Shown: positions 7,841 through 16,678, numbered from the stretch's first letter. The stretch is DNA of 64,000 bases from Emticicia sp. CRIBPO (GCF_009905725.1 NZ_JAAAKV010000008.1:124001-188000), one strand, 5' to 3'. Translations and numbers: made by a program. Notes: generated by a model not told the origin, from the letters alone.

Positions 7841-8719
7841 ATGGAACCCAATCTGATCATTTATGCGATTCCTTTCTTTGTAGTAACGGTAATTTTAGAG
7901 GCCGTACTGATTACCCGTGAGCAGCGGGAGAGGTGGATTGAGGCCAAAGATTCCTACACTTCCATTGCTTTGGGCTTGGGGAATGTTTTCACCGGTTTGT
8001 TTACCAAAGCACTTATTTTCGGGATATATACTTTTCTGTATGAGAATTTCAGATTTTTTACGCTGGATACGTCCCAATGGTGGGTGTGGGTGCTGGCGTT
8101 TTTTGCCGACGATTTCAGCTATTACTGGTTTCACAGGGAAGCCCACCTGATCCGCTGGTTCTGGGCCTCGCACAAAGTACACCACTCTTCTGAAAAATAC
8201 AACCTGGCCACGGCCCTCCGTCAGACATGGACAGGCAATGCCAGCGGCTCGTTTGTTTTCTATTTATGGATGCCTTTTGTGGGCTTCAACCCGATTGTTA
8301 TCCTGACTATGCAGCAAATCAGTTTGTTATACCAGTATTGGATACACACGGAGGCCATCAATAAAATGTGGAGGCCTTTTGAGTATATTTTCAATACGCC
8401 CTCACACCACCGCGTGCATCATGGCTCCGACATAAAATACCTGGACGCCAATTATGCCGGTATACTTATTATCTGGGACAGGATGTTCGGTACTTTTGTG
8501 GAAGAAAAAGAAAGGCCTACATATGGTCTTGTCAGTAACCTGAATAGCTACAACCCCATTAAAATTGCCTTCAGTGAGTGGGTAGATATGGCAAAAGACC
8601 TGGCTAATGCCGGTTCATTGAAAAATGCCTTCAAATATATTTTTGCCCCGCCCGGCTGGTCTCCTGACGGCAGCAGGAAAACCTCTGAAGAGCTGAAAAA
8701 AGAAGCCGGGATAAAGTAA
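7841..8719 (+). CDS. fatty acid hydroxylase / sterol desaturase superfamily protein
   Basis: A 292-residue membrane di-iron protein. The start at ATG 7841 is chosen because a promoter -7 element covers the upstream TTG. The histidine clusters of the family are present: HREAH followed by HKVHHSS, a middle WIHTE and late HRVHHGS. Four or more hydrophobic segments surround them. Such enzymes hydroxylate or desaturate lipids, including sterols, carotenoids and fatty acids, using O2. In Bacteroidetes close relatives are unassigned, so the substrate is unknown. It is monocistronic, with its own promoter and a hairpin after the stop. Confidence 0.82.
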   Translation: MEPNLIIYAIPFFVVTVILEAVLITREQRERWIEAKDSYTSIALGLGNVFTGLFTKALIFGIYTFLYENFRFFTLDTSQWWVWVLAFFADDFSYYWFHREAHLIRWFWASHKVHHSSEKYNLATALRQTWTGNASGSFVFYLWMPFVGFNPIVILTMQQISLLYQYWIHTEAINKMWRPFEYIFNTPSHHRVHHGSDIKYLDANYAGILIIWDRMFGTFVEEKERPTYGLVSNLNSYNPIKIAFSEWVDMAKDLANAGSLKNAFKYIFAPPGWSPDGSRKTSEELKKEAGIK

Positions 8720-8747
8720 GATATGATATAATCAGACACCTAAAAAC

Positions 8748-8768
8748 AGAAGCCTTGCCGGCTTCTGT
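8748..8768. other. hairpin between convergent genes
   Basis: CAGAAGCC (8748-8755) and GGCTTCTG (8761-8768) form an 8-bp stem with a 5-nt loop. There is no clear T-run on either side, so it may be a weak bidirectional terminator for the hydroxylase gene and the convergent membrane protein gene. Confidence 0.4.
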
Positions 8769-8793
8769 CGGGAAACAACGATCATGGAGCTTC

Positions 8794-9471
8794 TTAATAA
8801 CTCAGATTTTCATTCAAAGTGTGGTTGCCTGTTTTGTATTCTTCTATCTGACCCAGCAGTTCCATTGATTTGACAATCGGATTCCATTCTATTCCGTTGA
8901 AAATAAGCTGAAACCACTTCTTGCCCACATTCTCATACCTGATATTGAAGAAAAGCCATACAGCCGCGAAGGTAAACAAGAGCGTTATCAATACCTGTAT
9001 CGCCAGACCAACCGGATTTCCGTATTTAAACATATTAACGGTGCAATAAAAGGTCGTCCATACAGGAAGCTGCAGAAAGAGCACCCTGGTCACCCAAAGG
9101 GTGGATAATTTCAGATTCGCCAGTTTGTTCTGGGCCGATATCACCGACTCACTGATGTCCATCTGGTGCATCAGCACAAGCTGGTAAACATAAATCCCGA
9201 TGGCGATTTTGGTCAGTATGACCTGTATTCCGGCAGAAACGATGAAAAACGGACTGGCTTCCTGAAAAAGAGCTATAATAATGACATCTACAAACCCCAC
9301 CCATGCAATGCCTGCCAGGATGGTAAAGATTTTTATCGGTTTCATTGACATCAGAAAAGACCGGACCTTGAGTTTGGTGATGTCTTCTGTGTTCTTTTTA
9401 TTGATCGATAGGCTCTCGTCAAGCTTTTTGTGATAAGATTTCCAAAGGTTGATGATTTCTGCGTCTTCCAT
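8794..9471 (-). CDS. membrane protein partner of an ECF sigma factor
   Basis: A 225-residue protein with a cytoplasmic N-terminus of about 40 residues (EIINLWKSYHKKLDESLSIN) and four hydrophobic segments, roughly at 45-70, 75-100, 125-150 and 155-175. It starts 2 bp after the sigma gene stop, so the two are translated together. Position and topology suggest an anti-sigma or sigma-linked membrane protein; the family is a recurrent Bacteroidetes hypothetical behind sigma-70 genes, but it has no recognisable zinc anti-sigma motif. The function is inferred from context only. Confidence 0.65.
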   Translation of the reverse strand: MEDAEIINLWKSYHKKLDESLSINKKNTEDITKLKVRSFLMSMKPIKIFTILAGIAWVGFVDVIIIALFQEASPFFIVSAGIQVILTKIAIGIYVYQLVLMHQMDISESVISAQNKLANLKLSTLWVTRVLFLQLPVWTTFYCTVNMFKYGNPVGLAIQVLITLLFTFAAVWLFFNIRYENVGKKWFQLIFNGIEWNPIVKSMELLGQIEEYKTGNHTLNENLSY

Positions 9472-9473
9472 GA

Positions 9474-9980
9474 TTATTGATTTCTGATGTTTGAAAATTT
9501 CTGTTTTAATACTTTTTTGATTCTCCCGATTTTAGTGGTCACGTTGGTTTCTGATATACCCATGATCTCAGCGATTTCTCTGTGGGTTTTTTCTTCAAGA
9601 TAGAGCAGCATCAGGGCTTTGTCGAGTTCTTTGAGTTCAGCAATGAATTGTTGCAAAAATCTTACGTTTTCATCCATATCCGCAGATGGGCCCGGGTCTG
9701 TGAAATTCAGAATGCCTTCATTCAGCGGATCGGAAACCTGTTTCCTGTGGTTTTCTTTTCTGTAAAAGGAAATGGCAACGTTCAGGGCAATACGATATAT
9801 CCAGGTCGAATATTTGTATTGATCCGAGTAGTTGTCGAATGATTTCCATAACTGCACGGTGATTTCCTGTATGAGATCCTTCCGGTCTTCAGGATCATAG
9901 CAGTAAGAGTTGGCTACTTTATAAAGGATGCCCTTATGCGTCTGAATGACAGAAAGAAATATTTCAGTCCTGTTATTCAT
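9474..9980 (-). CDS. ECF RNA polymerase sigma factor
   Basis: A 168-residue ECF sigma factor. Region 2 spans about residues 20-85 (DLIQEITVQLWKSFDNY, then YSTWIYRIALNVAISFYR) and region 4 about 105-160 with the helix-turn-helix THREIAEIMGISETNVTTKI. There is no region 3 or extra C-terminal domain. It is the first gene of a two-gene unit with the membrane protein at 8794-9471, the usual layout of a sigma factor with its regulator. The signal it answers to is not visible. Confidence 0.9.
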   Translation of the reverse strand: MNNRTEIFLSVIQTHKGILYKVANSYCYDPEDRKDLIQEITVQLWKSFDNYSDQYKYSTWIYRIALNVAISFYRKENHRKQVSDPLNEGILNFTDPGPSADMDENVRFLQQFIAELKELDKALMLLYLEEKTHREIAEIMGISETNVTTKIGRIKKVLKQKFSNIRNQ

Positions 9981-10132
9981 ACTTTTGCGGAAATCGGGTC
10001 AGGGGATACAAAATATTCAGTCTTCATTGTTTTTTGATTCATGTTTGAAAATAATCAATCTTAAATAAGTTATTGAATTATTCGCAGTAAGATCAGGAAT
10101 GTCACACTTTTGGAGCAAATATTTTCTGGAGA

Positions 10133-10573
10133 TCACTTCCTTTTTAAGGCAAAAGCTATGTAATCTGCTTCTTTCCTGAATTTTTCCCAGCCACCACCGT
10201 AAAATCCGAACAGGTCAAAGTCTTTCTGAATCCCGGAAAAATATTTATTGATACCCATTCTGTAAAACCTGGCCCTGGATTTAGTATTGGCTATGGCATA
10301 AACCCAGGCTTCCTTTTTGCTGGTGGTAAAGGCATAAATGGCAGAGATGATGGTCGCAAGTACCCGGTCTGTATCCCCATTATCAGAGATCGCTTTATCA
10401 TTGATACCGTTGGTAAGAAGATTTTTATCACCCACTGTAAGGTTGTAAAAGCCGGGTATGGTGGTTGGATTGAACTTTACGATCTTGGTTATTTTACCTT
10501 TCGGACCTTCACTGATAAATTCGAAAACCGTCAGGGTTTCCTCTGTTTTAAATTTGTAGACTGATGACTTCAT
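10133..10573 (-). CDS. DUF6934-like protein
   Basis: A 146-residue soluble protein (MKSSVYKFKTEETLTVFEF...). The core NGDTDRVLATIISAIYAF, AWVYAIANTKSRARFYRMGI and the terminal DYIAFALKRK resemble the DUF6934 family of Bacteroidetes. There is no signal peptide or membrane segment. A 52-codon gene of a type I recall next to such genes lies upstream on the same strand. A toxin-antitoxin or accessory role has been suspected for such pairs, but nothing in the sequence proves it. Assignment to DUF6934 is from memory. Confidence 0.65.
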   Translation of the reverse strand: MKSSVYKFKTEETLTVFEFISEGPKGKITKIVKFNPTTIPGFYNLTVGDKNLLTNGINDKAISDNGDTDRVLATIISAIYAFTTSKKEAWVYAIANTKSRARFYRMGINKYFSGIQKDFDLFGFYGGGWEKFRKEADYIAFALKRK

Positions 10574-10808
10574 CCGGGTTGTGAGTAACTAAATTTTTAG
10601 TTGTTTTAATTAAGACGCCGGATTCTGCCTTTGGTCACGGTTTTTTGGGTTTATTTCTGAAAAATAAGTTCACTGATTGTTTGCCTGAAAACAACAGGGA
10701 GAAACAGGCTGATGAAGGTTTTGCTGAAGAAGATAAATGAGGGGACGAGTCTGTGAGCAAAGTTTAATTCAGTAGCAGGAGGGACGGCCACTGAATCATA
10801 AAACGGGC

Positions 10809-10967
10809 TTATTTAAAAGCCGGTTTGGGTATTCCGGCTGTTTTCAGCACTTCATTCGCTTTATCAACTTTATCCTGGCAAATGGGCATGTTTTTATAGA
10901 TACTCAGGGAGTTATCAATCTCCACTCCGTAAATTTTCTTTTCGTTGGATCCTTTTATTGTTTTCAT
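10809..10967 (-). CDS. small hypothetical protein upstream of DUF6934 gene
   Basis: A 52-residue ORF starting at ATG 10967 (MKTIKG...), with GGA a few bases upstream; an earlier ATG at 10994 would add nine residues. It contains VEIDNSLSIYKN and a helical KVDKANEVLKTAGIPK tail. It is 235 bp upstream of the DUF6934 gene, and its own stop overlaps a hairpin (AAGCC/GGCTT) that may end its transcript. The gap 10574-10808 holds no further ORF I can support. The function is unknown. Confidence 0.5.
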   Translation of the reverse strand: MKTIKGSNEKKIYGVEIDNSLSIYKNMPICQDKVDKANEVLKTAGIPKPAFK

Positions 10968-11042
10968 AATTCCATGAATGATTAAGTATGTCATTTGGAC
11001 GACAATTGATTATCCAGGTCACTTTTTAGTTCTAAATTAAGT

Positions 11043-11071
11043 AAAAAAACAAGGCCACTTCCGTAGCCTTG
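11043..11071 (-). terminator. intrinsic terminator of the DJ-1/PfpI gene
   Basis: On the minus strand CAAGGC, a 10-nt loop and GCCTTG are followed by seven T. It sits 30 bp after the stop of the frameshifted amidotransferase-like gene. Confidence 0.75.
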
Positions 11072-11100
11072 CTCATCATTCATATCTGAAAAGAACCTGA

Positions 11101-11782
11101 TTATTTCAGCTTCTTCAGTTCCGTCAATACGGCTTCACCTACACTTTTTGCTGACTGCGGGTTTTGCCCGGTGATCACCCTCTGGTCTGTGGTCACATGG
11201 TTTTGCCAGAGTCCTGATTTCTCGAATTTTGCACCACGTTCAATCAAAGTGGTTTCCAGCATAAAAGGCACTACTTTTTCAAGACCAACAGCTGCTTCTT
11301 CTTCATTGGTGAAGGCATTGATTTTCTTTCCGTCTACCAGGTATTTTCCATTGCTGAGTCTGATGTTGACTAATCCTGCAGGTCCGTGACAAACGGCACT
11401 GACTATACCGTTGTTGTCATAAATTTTCGCGGCAATTTCAGCCAGCCTGGCATTATCTGCCAAATCCCCACATGGCCCCATGCCCGCCTGCATAAAAGAT
11501 GGCGGCGTACTCTTCAGGATTGATTTCTTCAGGCTTCCTGGTGTGCTCAACCTTTCTGTGGTATTTCTCATCTTCCCAGAATTTTTTGTTGGCCGGGTCT
11601 TCCAGGTCAAAACCGTCGACAGGGGCTTTTCCACCTTTTGGGCTTACAAAATCGATTTCATAACCTGCTTCATGTAGTACTTCCCACGGATGAGAAACTT
11701 CACCTAAATAATAACCTGTCGGCTGACCTGTGTCGCCTTTTTTGTCGTGGCTTGTTACCACAAATAATACCTTGTTTTTCAT
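11101..11782 (-). pseudogene. DJ-1/PfpI (class I glutamine amidotransferase-like) gene with frameshift
   Basis: Two overlapping minus-strand frames encode one DJ-1/PfpI protein. The first (from ATG 11782) gives VLFVVTSHDKKGDTGQPTG to FYAGGHGAMW; the second resumes with DLADNARLAEIAAKIYDN, the nucleophile elbow AVCHGPAG and the end at 11101. Removing one G from the run of four at 11466-11469 restores FYAGGHGAMWDLADN, so a single-base insertion breaks the gene. The intact product would be about 226 residues, of the Hsp31/YajL-like glyoxalase-chaperone group. It could be a real null allele or a sequencing error in a homopolymer. A signal-peptide ORF ends at its start codon, and a Crp-type regulator lies upstream. 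Confidence 0.8.
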
Positions 11783-11904
11783 TTTGTTGGTTTTTTGGTT
11801 TGTGCAGTTGCCTGATGGTTAAGAGAGAACATGATGCAAGCTGCCATAATCATGATTCCCCTGGTGATGGTTTGGCCGGTATTTCGTCCTGAAACTCTTT
11901 TCAT
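11779..11904 (-). CDS. leader ORF with signal peptide in front of the DJ-1/PfpI gene
   Basis: From ATG 11904 the frame gives a signal-peptide-like segment (GIMIMAACIMFSLNHQATAQ) and stops in ATGA at the start of the DJ-1/PfpI frame. Exported DJ-1/PfpI proteins in related bacteria carry such a signal directly fused, and adding one base to the A-rich stretch near 11782 would fuse the two. It is therefore probably the separated 5-prime end of the same damaged gene; a coupled short peptide is the alternative. Confidence 0.4.
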   Translation of the reverse strand: MKRVSGRNTGQTITRGIMIMAACIMFSLNHQATAQTKKPTK

Positions 11905-11992
11905 TTTGTATCGTTTGAATTTGATGACACAAAATTCGGGATAAGGGGAATGATGATACAGGAGAAATGTCACAGATTTAATGTGACATAAG

Positions 11993-12553
11993 TCACACCA
12001 GGCGGCTCAGAGTCTCTCTGGAAACACCTAAGTAAGAAGCAATCAGCGTTTTAGGAACCCGCTGAAACAAGCCGGGATATTGCTGCAGAAGCTGCTCGTA
12101 CCGCTCTTTGGCGTTGCTGTTGAGTAAAGATAAGATCCTGCGTTGCAGTGCAATGTAGCCGGAGTTGGACTTGCGTCGGAAAAAATTCTCTATTTTATGC
12201 AATTCTGCACAGATTTTATCGCGGTTTTGTAAGGAAAGGCAGAGCAATTCGACCTCTTCAACACAGTCTATGGTAAGACTAGCCGGCGACTGACTGAAAT
12301 AAGCCTGGTAATCAGTAATCCACCAGTCTTCCATCGCAAACTGTAGTATATGATCTTTGCCTTCCTGGTCTGTATGATACGCTTTCAGCAGACCTTTGAC
12401 GACAAAATAATCGTTCATGACAAAATCACCTTCCTGCACGAGGAACTGGTGTTTTCTGAGTTTTTTTGTAGTAAAATGAGACAAGAGGTAGTCAAACTCC
12501 TGGTCTGACAGGGGTATCATTTTTTCAAAATGTTGTCTTAAGGCTAAACTCAT
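11993..12553 (-). CDS. Crp/Fnr family transcriptional regulator
   Basis: A 186-residue regulator if started at ATG 12553 (MSLALRQHFEK), which fits the family better than the ATG at 12589. The cyclic-nucleotide-binding-like beta barrel covers residues 15-120 (FLVQEGDFVMNDYFVVKGLL) and a short winged helix-turn-helix is at the end (VPKTLIASYLGVSRETLSRL). There are no Fnr-type cysteines. Such compact Crp-like regulators of Bacteroidetes often sit next to small oxidative-stress or detoxification genes, and this one precedes the DJ-1/PfpI gene on the same strand. Confidence 0.85.
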   Translation of the reverse strand: MSLALRQHFEKMIPLSDQEFDYLLSHFTTKKLRKHQFLVQEGDFVMNDYFVVKGLLKAYHTDQEGKDHILQFAMEDWWITDYQAYFSQSPASLTIDCVEEVELLCLSLQNRDKICAELHKIENFFRRKSNSGYIALQRRILSLLNSNAKERYEQLLQQYPGLFQRVPKTLIASYLGVSRETLSRLV

Positions 12554-12613
12554 GTGCCGAAGATAATTCAATTGGATTATACCTCCCAACAGAATTTGAA
12601 ATTCTGCATTACA

Positions 12614-13186
12614 TTAGCAGATCACGGATTGGATGCGTGCTTTCAGTTCCGGCAGGACTTCTTCAGGAAACCATTCATTTTTCCTCTGCCAGATGTTGTT
12701 CCTCGGGGAGGGGTGAGGTAAAGGGAAGTATCCGGGCAGGTATTCTTTGAAATTGCGGACGGTTTCAGTCAGTGTTTCCCGGGCCCTTTCTTTCAGGTAA
12801 TATTGCTGGGCATATTGTCCGATCAGCAGCGTGATTTTTATCTCCGGCATTTTCTCCAGTAATTTCTGATGCCATAAAGGAGCACATTCCGGTCTTGGGG
12901 GCAGATCTCCTGTTTTTCCTTTGCCTGGAAAACAAAAGCCCATGGGCATAATCGCCATAAGGCTGGTGTCATAAAATGTAGCCTTGTCAACCCCAAGCCA
13001 TGTCCGCAGGTTATCTCCGCTTTTGTCGTTCCATGGAATACCGGATTCATGCACTTTCCGCCCTGGAGCTTGGCCGATGATCATGATCTTGCTTCCGGAA
13101 CTGGCCTCGACCACCGGGTTAACGCCGTCTTTCAGATGTTCTGCACAAACACGGCAGCTCCTTATGTGTTCGAGAAGTTGATGCAT
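12614..13186 (-). CDS. uracil-DNA glycosylase superfamily protein (family 4/5-like)
   Basis: About 190 residues from ATG 13186, which has AGGA 7 bp upstream; an ATG at 13219 would add 11 residues. Motif IIGQAPGRKVHESGIPWND resembles the GEAPG motif of UDG families 4 and 5, and PLPHPSPRNN is the HPSP-like motif near the end. An N-terminal CRVC pair could be part of a metal or Fe-S site, but the full four-cysteine pattern of family 4 is not evident. It probably removes uracil or related bases from DNA. A canonical family 1 Ung is also in the window, at 54874-55539. Confidence 0.8.
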   Translation of the reverse strand: MHQLLEHIRSCRVCAEHLKDGVNPVVEASSGSKIMIIGQAPGRKVHESGIPWNDKSGDNLRTWLGVDKATFYDTSLMAIMPMGFCFPGKGKTGDLPPRPECAPLWHQKLLEKMPEIKITLLIGQYAQQYYLKERARETLTETVRNFKEYLPGYFPLPHPSPRNNIWQRKNEWFPEEVLPELKARIQSVIC

Positions 13187-13296
13187 TTTTTTCCTGGATT
13201 TAAGTCCGGAACACGGCATGAAACGTCTCAGCAGATCCGGGTACGTTCGTGCTACCTTTTCTTTGTCTTTACTCCTTTGTCCCTGTTCCTTATTTC

Positions 13297-13896
13297 TTAC
13301 TCCGTCATCTTCTTCAGGATTCCTTTCTCAACGCTTTCATTGAGCAGGTTTTCTGCGTAATTCCAGATGGTGGCAGAGCCGTTTTTGATGACTTTCTTTT
13401 TGTCGTACACTTTCTGGTAATCTACATTGAATTCTGCCCAGGTGCCGCCATTATTTGATGTGTTTTGAAGCAAAGGTTCAAGCCTGTCCATTGATCTGGC
13501 AAATTTGGCTTCATCCGTCAGGCCGTCTTCAAATTCTTTCCAGATGTCGATATACTCTTCCGCCTGTTCTGAGGGCAGCAGTCCGAAGATCCTTTTTGCC
13601 GCTTCCAGTTCTTCGTCAGTATTGGTGTGATTTTTTACAGTATCGTAAATAAAGGTGTCGCCTGCGTCTATTTCAACGATATCATGAATAAGGACCATTT
13701 TGACCACTTTCAAAATATCAACAGGCCTGTCGGAATGCTCAGCCAGGACAATCGCCATCATGGCCAGGTGCCAGCTATGTTCTGCGTCATTTTCGTTCCT
13801 GTCGCTGTTAAAAAGCTTCGTTTTACGCTGGATATATTTGAGTTTGTCTATTTCCTTGATAAAACTTATTTGTTTGAGGAGATTATCAGTGTTCAT
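13297..13896 (-). CDS. HD-domain phosphohydrolase (YfbR/HDDC2-like)
   Basis: A 199-residue single-domain HD protein. The metal-binding residues are seen in NDAEHSWHLAMMA (His about 40) and VLIHDIVEIDAGD (HD pair about 75), with a later Asp in ARSMDRLEPLL. It belongs to the HD_3 group, which includes the 5-nucleotidase YfbR and human HDDC2, acting on deoxynucleoside monophosphates. It is transcribed in the same direction as its neighbours with gaps of 40-110 bp. The substrate is inferred from family only. Confidence 0.82.
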   Translation of the reverse strand: MNTDNLLKQISFIKEIDKLKYIQRKTKLFNSDRNENDAEHSWHLAMMAIVLAEHSDRPVDILKVVKMVLIHDIVEIDAGDTFIYDTVKNHTNTDEELEAAKRIFGLLPSEQAEEYIDIWKEFEDGLTDEAKFARSMDRLEPLLQNTSNNGGTWAEFNVDYQKVYDKKKVIKNGSATIWNYAENLLNESVEKGILKKMTE

Positions 13897-13935
13897 CTTT
13901 TGCTCTGTTTCAATTCCGGTCCGAAATATAGTTTT

Positions 13936-14829
13936 TTATAAATAAATTTCACCCTGCATGGTGATTACCGAAGAACCACCGACCAGGATATCATCTTTCC
14001 TTACCATGACATCAATTAAAGAGGGTTGGTTTAATTTTACGCCTTGCAGAATCCGGTATTCATTACCGGCCTTTATCAGCTCATTCATATGCAGAAATCC
14101 TGCTAAGGGGCCTGCGGCTGTTCCCGTTGCGGCGTCCTCATCAATTCCGATCAGCGGGTTAAAAAAACGGGATTCCGCTACATAGCCTTCGGCTTCGTCA
14201 TTCAGTGTGAAGCAATAGAACCCTTCAAAATCAAACTGTTTGGAAAGACTGATGAGTTGGTGATTATCCGGCTTAATGCTATTCAAAATCGCAGATGAAG
14301 TGACAGGAACCATCAGGTGGGAAACTTCTGTGCTCACAACAGCCGGGGCAAGGCCCCTGAGCGTAAAGTCCTCAATACTCAATCCGAGGGCACCGGCAAG
14401 CGGCTCCGAAGAAATAGTGTGCCCTTTTACGGCAGGTTTTTGCTGCATTTTAACAACCGGAGTCATCCCGTCATAACTTATGGCAAGGAATATCGGGTTT
14501 TCTTTCATGATAACAAAATGATCTAAACCCTGGTCTTTAAAAATTTCCATTCCCCTGATTAAGGCGGCACAGACCGCTCCCAGTAAATTGTGACCGGCAC
14601 CGTCAACTTCAAAACCGGTTGGGGTAAAAGAACGGATGTTGAGTGCTTTCTGAATTTCTGAGTAATAAACAAACGAAGTTTCAGAATAACCGAATTCTTT
14701 TGAGATGTTTTCATACTGACCCGGCTCCAGGTTTCCGGCTGTAAATACGACCGCCAGAGGATTGCCTTTATAGCTGCTTTTTGTAAATACATCTGCCACA
14801 CAGTAGGCCAGTGATTTCCTTTCTGTCAT
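13936..14829 (-). CDS. PhzF family isomerase/epimerase
   Basis: A 297-residue PhzF-like protein built from two similar halves. The first half starts with VADVFTKSSYKGNPLAVVF, has the catalytic Glu region (FGYSETSFVY, Glu near 49) and FEVDGAGHNLLG; the second half carries PLIGIDEDAATGTAAGPLAGFL. The family includes the phenazine enzyme PhzF, but no phenazine genes are near, so a general isomerase role is more likely. It lies in a run of unrelated minus-strand genes. An exact substrate is not predictable. Confidence 0.87.
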   Translation of the reverse strand: MTERKSLAYCVADVFTKSSYKGNPLAVVFTAGNLEPGQYENISKEFGYSETSFVYYSEIQKALNIRSFTPTGFEVDGAGHNLLGAVCAALIRGMEIFKDQGLDHFVIMKENPIFLAISYDGMTPVVKMQQKPAVKGHTISSEPLAGALGLSIEDFTLRGLAPAVVSTEVSHLMVPVTSSAILNSIKPDNHQLISLSKQFDFEGFYCFTLNDEAEGYVAESRFFNPLIGIDEDAATGTAAGPLAGFLHMNELIKAGNEYRILQGVKLNQPSLIDVMVRKDDILVGGSSVITMQGEIYL

Positions 14830-14957
14830 TTTTCCAGGTATTAAAATGAGATTTCAATATTGCGTCTTCAACCGCCTTTGCTTCAAGGCGGCATGGATAC
14901 AACAAAATTTTAAGCTTTTTCAGACTATGAATGTGAAATAAATTTTTTCTCTGCCTG

Positions 14958-15947
14958 CTATTCCACTTTCTTTCTCAGCAGCACCAGGTTGTCCAGGAGA
15001 AGGTTCGTTGACCAGATAAAGCTGGCATCATTAGAACTGTTATCGAAGATATCCCTGAAATTGGTATAGGATGATTTGTTGTCAACCCCAGCACTGGCAT
15101 TGGTAAAAGTACTGGCAGCCGGCCAGCCTGAATCATCATAGGAGGTATTGAACCAATTGCCCGGCAGTGCCCAGTGTATGCAATAGCTGTTGGCCGTAGC
15201 CGAAGTGGTTGAGCAATTACCCGAATACCGGTAATTCCCGGTTTCTGTCAGGCAGGAAAGGTCGGTTACGGGCGAAGTGTAAAAAGTCTGGGCTTTCCAG
15301 GTGTTGTTGGTAATGGCTACGACGGCACCCGAGGCGTTTTTTATGACGGCCACAAATCCACCGTCACCCACATAATTAGCTGAACTGCCTTGAGATTCCG
15401 TGCCTAAACCCAGGTTTTCTTCCCAGTCCACACATTTTACCGCAATGGTAAATGGCTTTAAGGCTTTGAACCTGACTATTGAAGCGTTGAAATCTGTATA
15501 AGGTACGGGGTCTTTACCTACGGGTACGCCGTTGACGTACATTTCGAAGTAGTTATCAGCGAATATGTAAGCGGTATATATTTCTCCGGAATTATCGACC
15601 GTCACCACATCACTGCCTGACAGGGCTGCCAGGGCGTTGGCTGAGGTACTGTAACCATGTCCGGGAACATAGGAGTTGAATAAATCGGAAGCGAAAGGAA
15701 ATGAAGTGTTTGTAAAATTAACTTCTGCCGGAACAGTCCAGGTTTTGTTATCAGAAGAGCTGATGGTTCCCAGTGCTGCAACCCTTTGCCCGGCGGTAAA
15801 GAAATTATTGACGGTGGTGGTGCCTTTGCCCTGGCTTACAGATCCTGTGCCGGTGTAAGTGCCTCCGGAAGGACCGGAAATGTCATCGGTTTTGCTGCAG
15901 GCAGAAATTGCCGAGACGAATAATACAATGCAGAGTTTTAGTTTCAT
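14958..15947 (-). CDS. lipoprotein of unknown function
   Basis: A 329-residue lipoprotein: signal peptide MKLKLCIVLFVSAISAC with the lipidated Cys17 and then a Ser/Gly/Thr-rich linker. The body is rich in beta-type segments and contains YFEMYVNGVPVG, RFKALKPFTIAVKCVDWEEN and a late WFNTSYDDSGWPAAS, a pattern seen in galactose-binding-like lectin folds of extracellular enzymes. No catalytic domain is recognised. Five or six cysteines in the C-terminal half may form disulfides, in keeping with an outer surface location. The gaps on both sides hold nothing I can identify. Confidence 0.7.
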   Translation of the reverse strand: MKLKLCIVLFVSAISACSKTDDISGPSGGTYTGTGSVSQGKGTTTVNNFFTAGQRVAALGTISSSDNKTWTVPAEVNFTNTSFPFASDLFNSYVPGHGYSTSANALAALSGSDVVTVDNSGEIYTAYIFADNYFEMYVNGVPVGKDPVPYTDFNASIVRFKALKPFTIAVKCVDWEENLGLGTESQGSSANYVGDGGFVAVIKNASGAVVAITNNTWKAQTFYTSPVTDLSCLTETGNYRYSGNCSTTSATANSYCIHWALPGNWFNTSYDDSGWPAASTFTNASAGVDNKSSYTNFRDIFDNSSNDASFIWSTNLLLDNLVLLRKKVE

Positions 15948-16118
15948 GATTTGAGGTTGGGCTGTTTGTAAATTACCTATTCCGGAATGCTCCGGAAAAG
16001 ATAACCATATACAGGGCTTGTAATATACGGATAATTGAAACAGTTTTTACCATTCAAATCGCATGAAAAGGAAGAAGAATCAACTATGAGGTTCCGTATT
16101 GCCCGGCTTAAGAAAAAA

Positions 16119-16598
16119 TCAGGATGTTTTCAACTTAACCGGTAACCAGATTTCTTCTTCAGAATCCGGATCATTGTTTTTGTATTTTTCTCCTAGAATC
16201 TCAAAATGAGGCCTGTGATCGAGTTCATAGTCTGAAGATGGAAACCAGACCCCGAAAATGTATCCGAAAGTGCGGGCCGCGGTGGGCGAGGCTCCCTTGT
16301 GCAAGAAAACCGCATAAAGCCCTTCCGGAATTTCAAAGGAAGCCATGTTTTCGGGGATAGCACTGAAATCAGGAACTTCAACTGCCGCCCATTTGGTAAA
16401 AACGGTTCCGGGATTAAAATCAAAAGCAGACTCATATACCTGAAGAGAAAACATGTCGGGGCTTAGCCTGTTTTTGATTTCCTGACGTCTGGGCATGAAG
16501 CTCCGCCAGAGTTCGGCGGTTTTATTGTCTGCCATAGACATTTGCAGGCTTATGCCGACCAGTTTTTTAAGGGAAAGGGTTTCGATTCTGGGTTCCAT
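16119..16598 (-). CDS. GyrI-like small-molecule-binding domain protein
   Basis: A 159-residue stand-alone GyrI-like/AraC effector-binding domain. Typical features are the N-terminal PRIETLSLKKLVGISLQMS strand, AAVEVPDFSAIPENM, and PEGLYAVFLHKG, followed by the FGYIFGVWFPSSDYELDHRPHFE segment with the acidic residue that binds ligand in this family. There is no DNA-binding domain. Such proteins bind or hydrolyse small hydrophobic compounds or inhibit gyrase; which applies here is unknown. It follows dnaB but is separated from it by a terminator. Confidence 0.83.
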   Translation of the reverse strand: MEPRIETLSLKKLVGISLQMSMADNKTAELWRSFMPRRQEIKNRLSPDMFSLQVYESAFDFNPGTVFTKWAAVEVPDFSAIPENMASFEIPEGLYAVFLHKGASPTAARTFGYIFGVWFPSSDYELDHRPHFEILGEKYKNNDPDSEEEIWLPVKLKTS

Positions 16599-16613
16599 AC
16601 CGTTGAGTTATAC

Positions 16614-16641
16614 AAAAAAGGCAGACTTTCGCTAAATCTGC
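16614..16641 (-). terminator. intrinsic terminator of dnaB
   Basis: On the minus strand GCAGATTT, loop AGCG, AAAG TCTGC (one bulge) is followed by CTTTTTTG. It lies about 38 bp after the dnaB stop. Confidence 0.65.
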
Positions 16642-16678
16642 TTTCAAGGGGATAAATATAATGAAATACAACGGGAAA

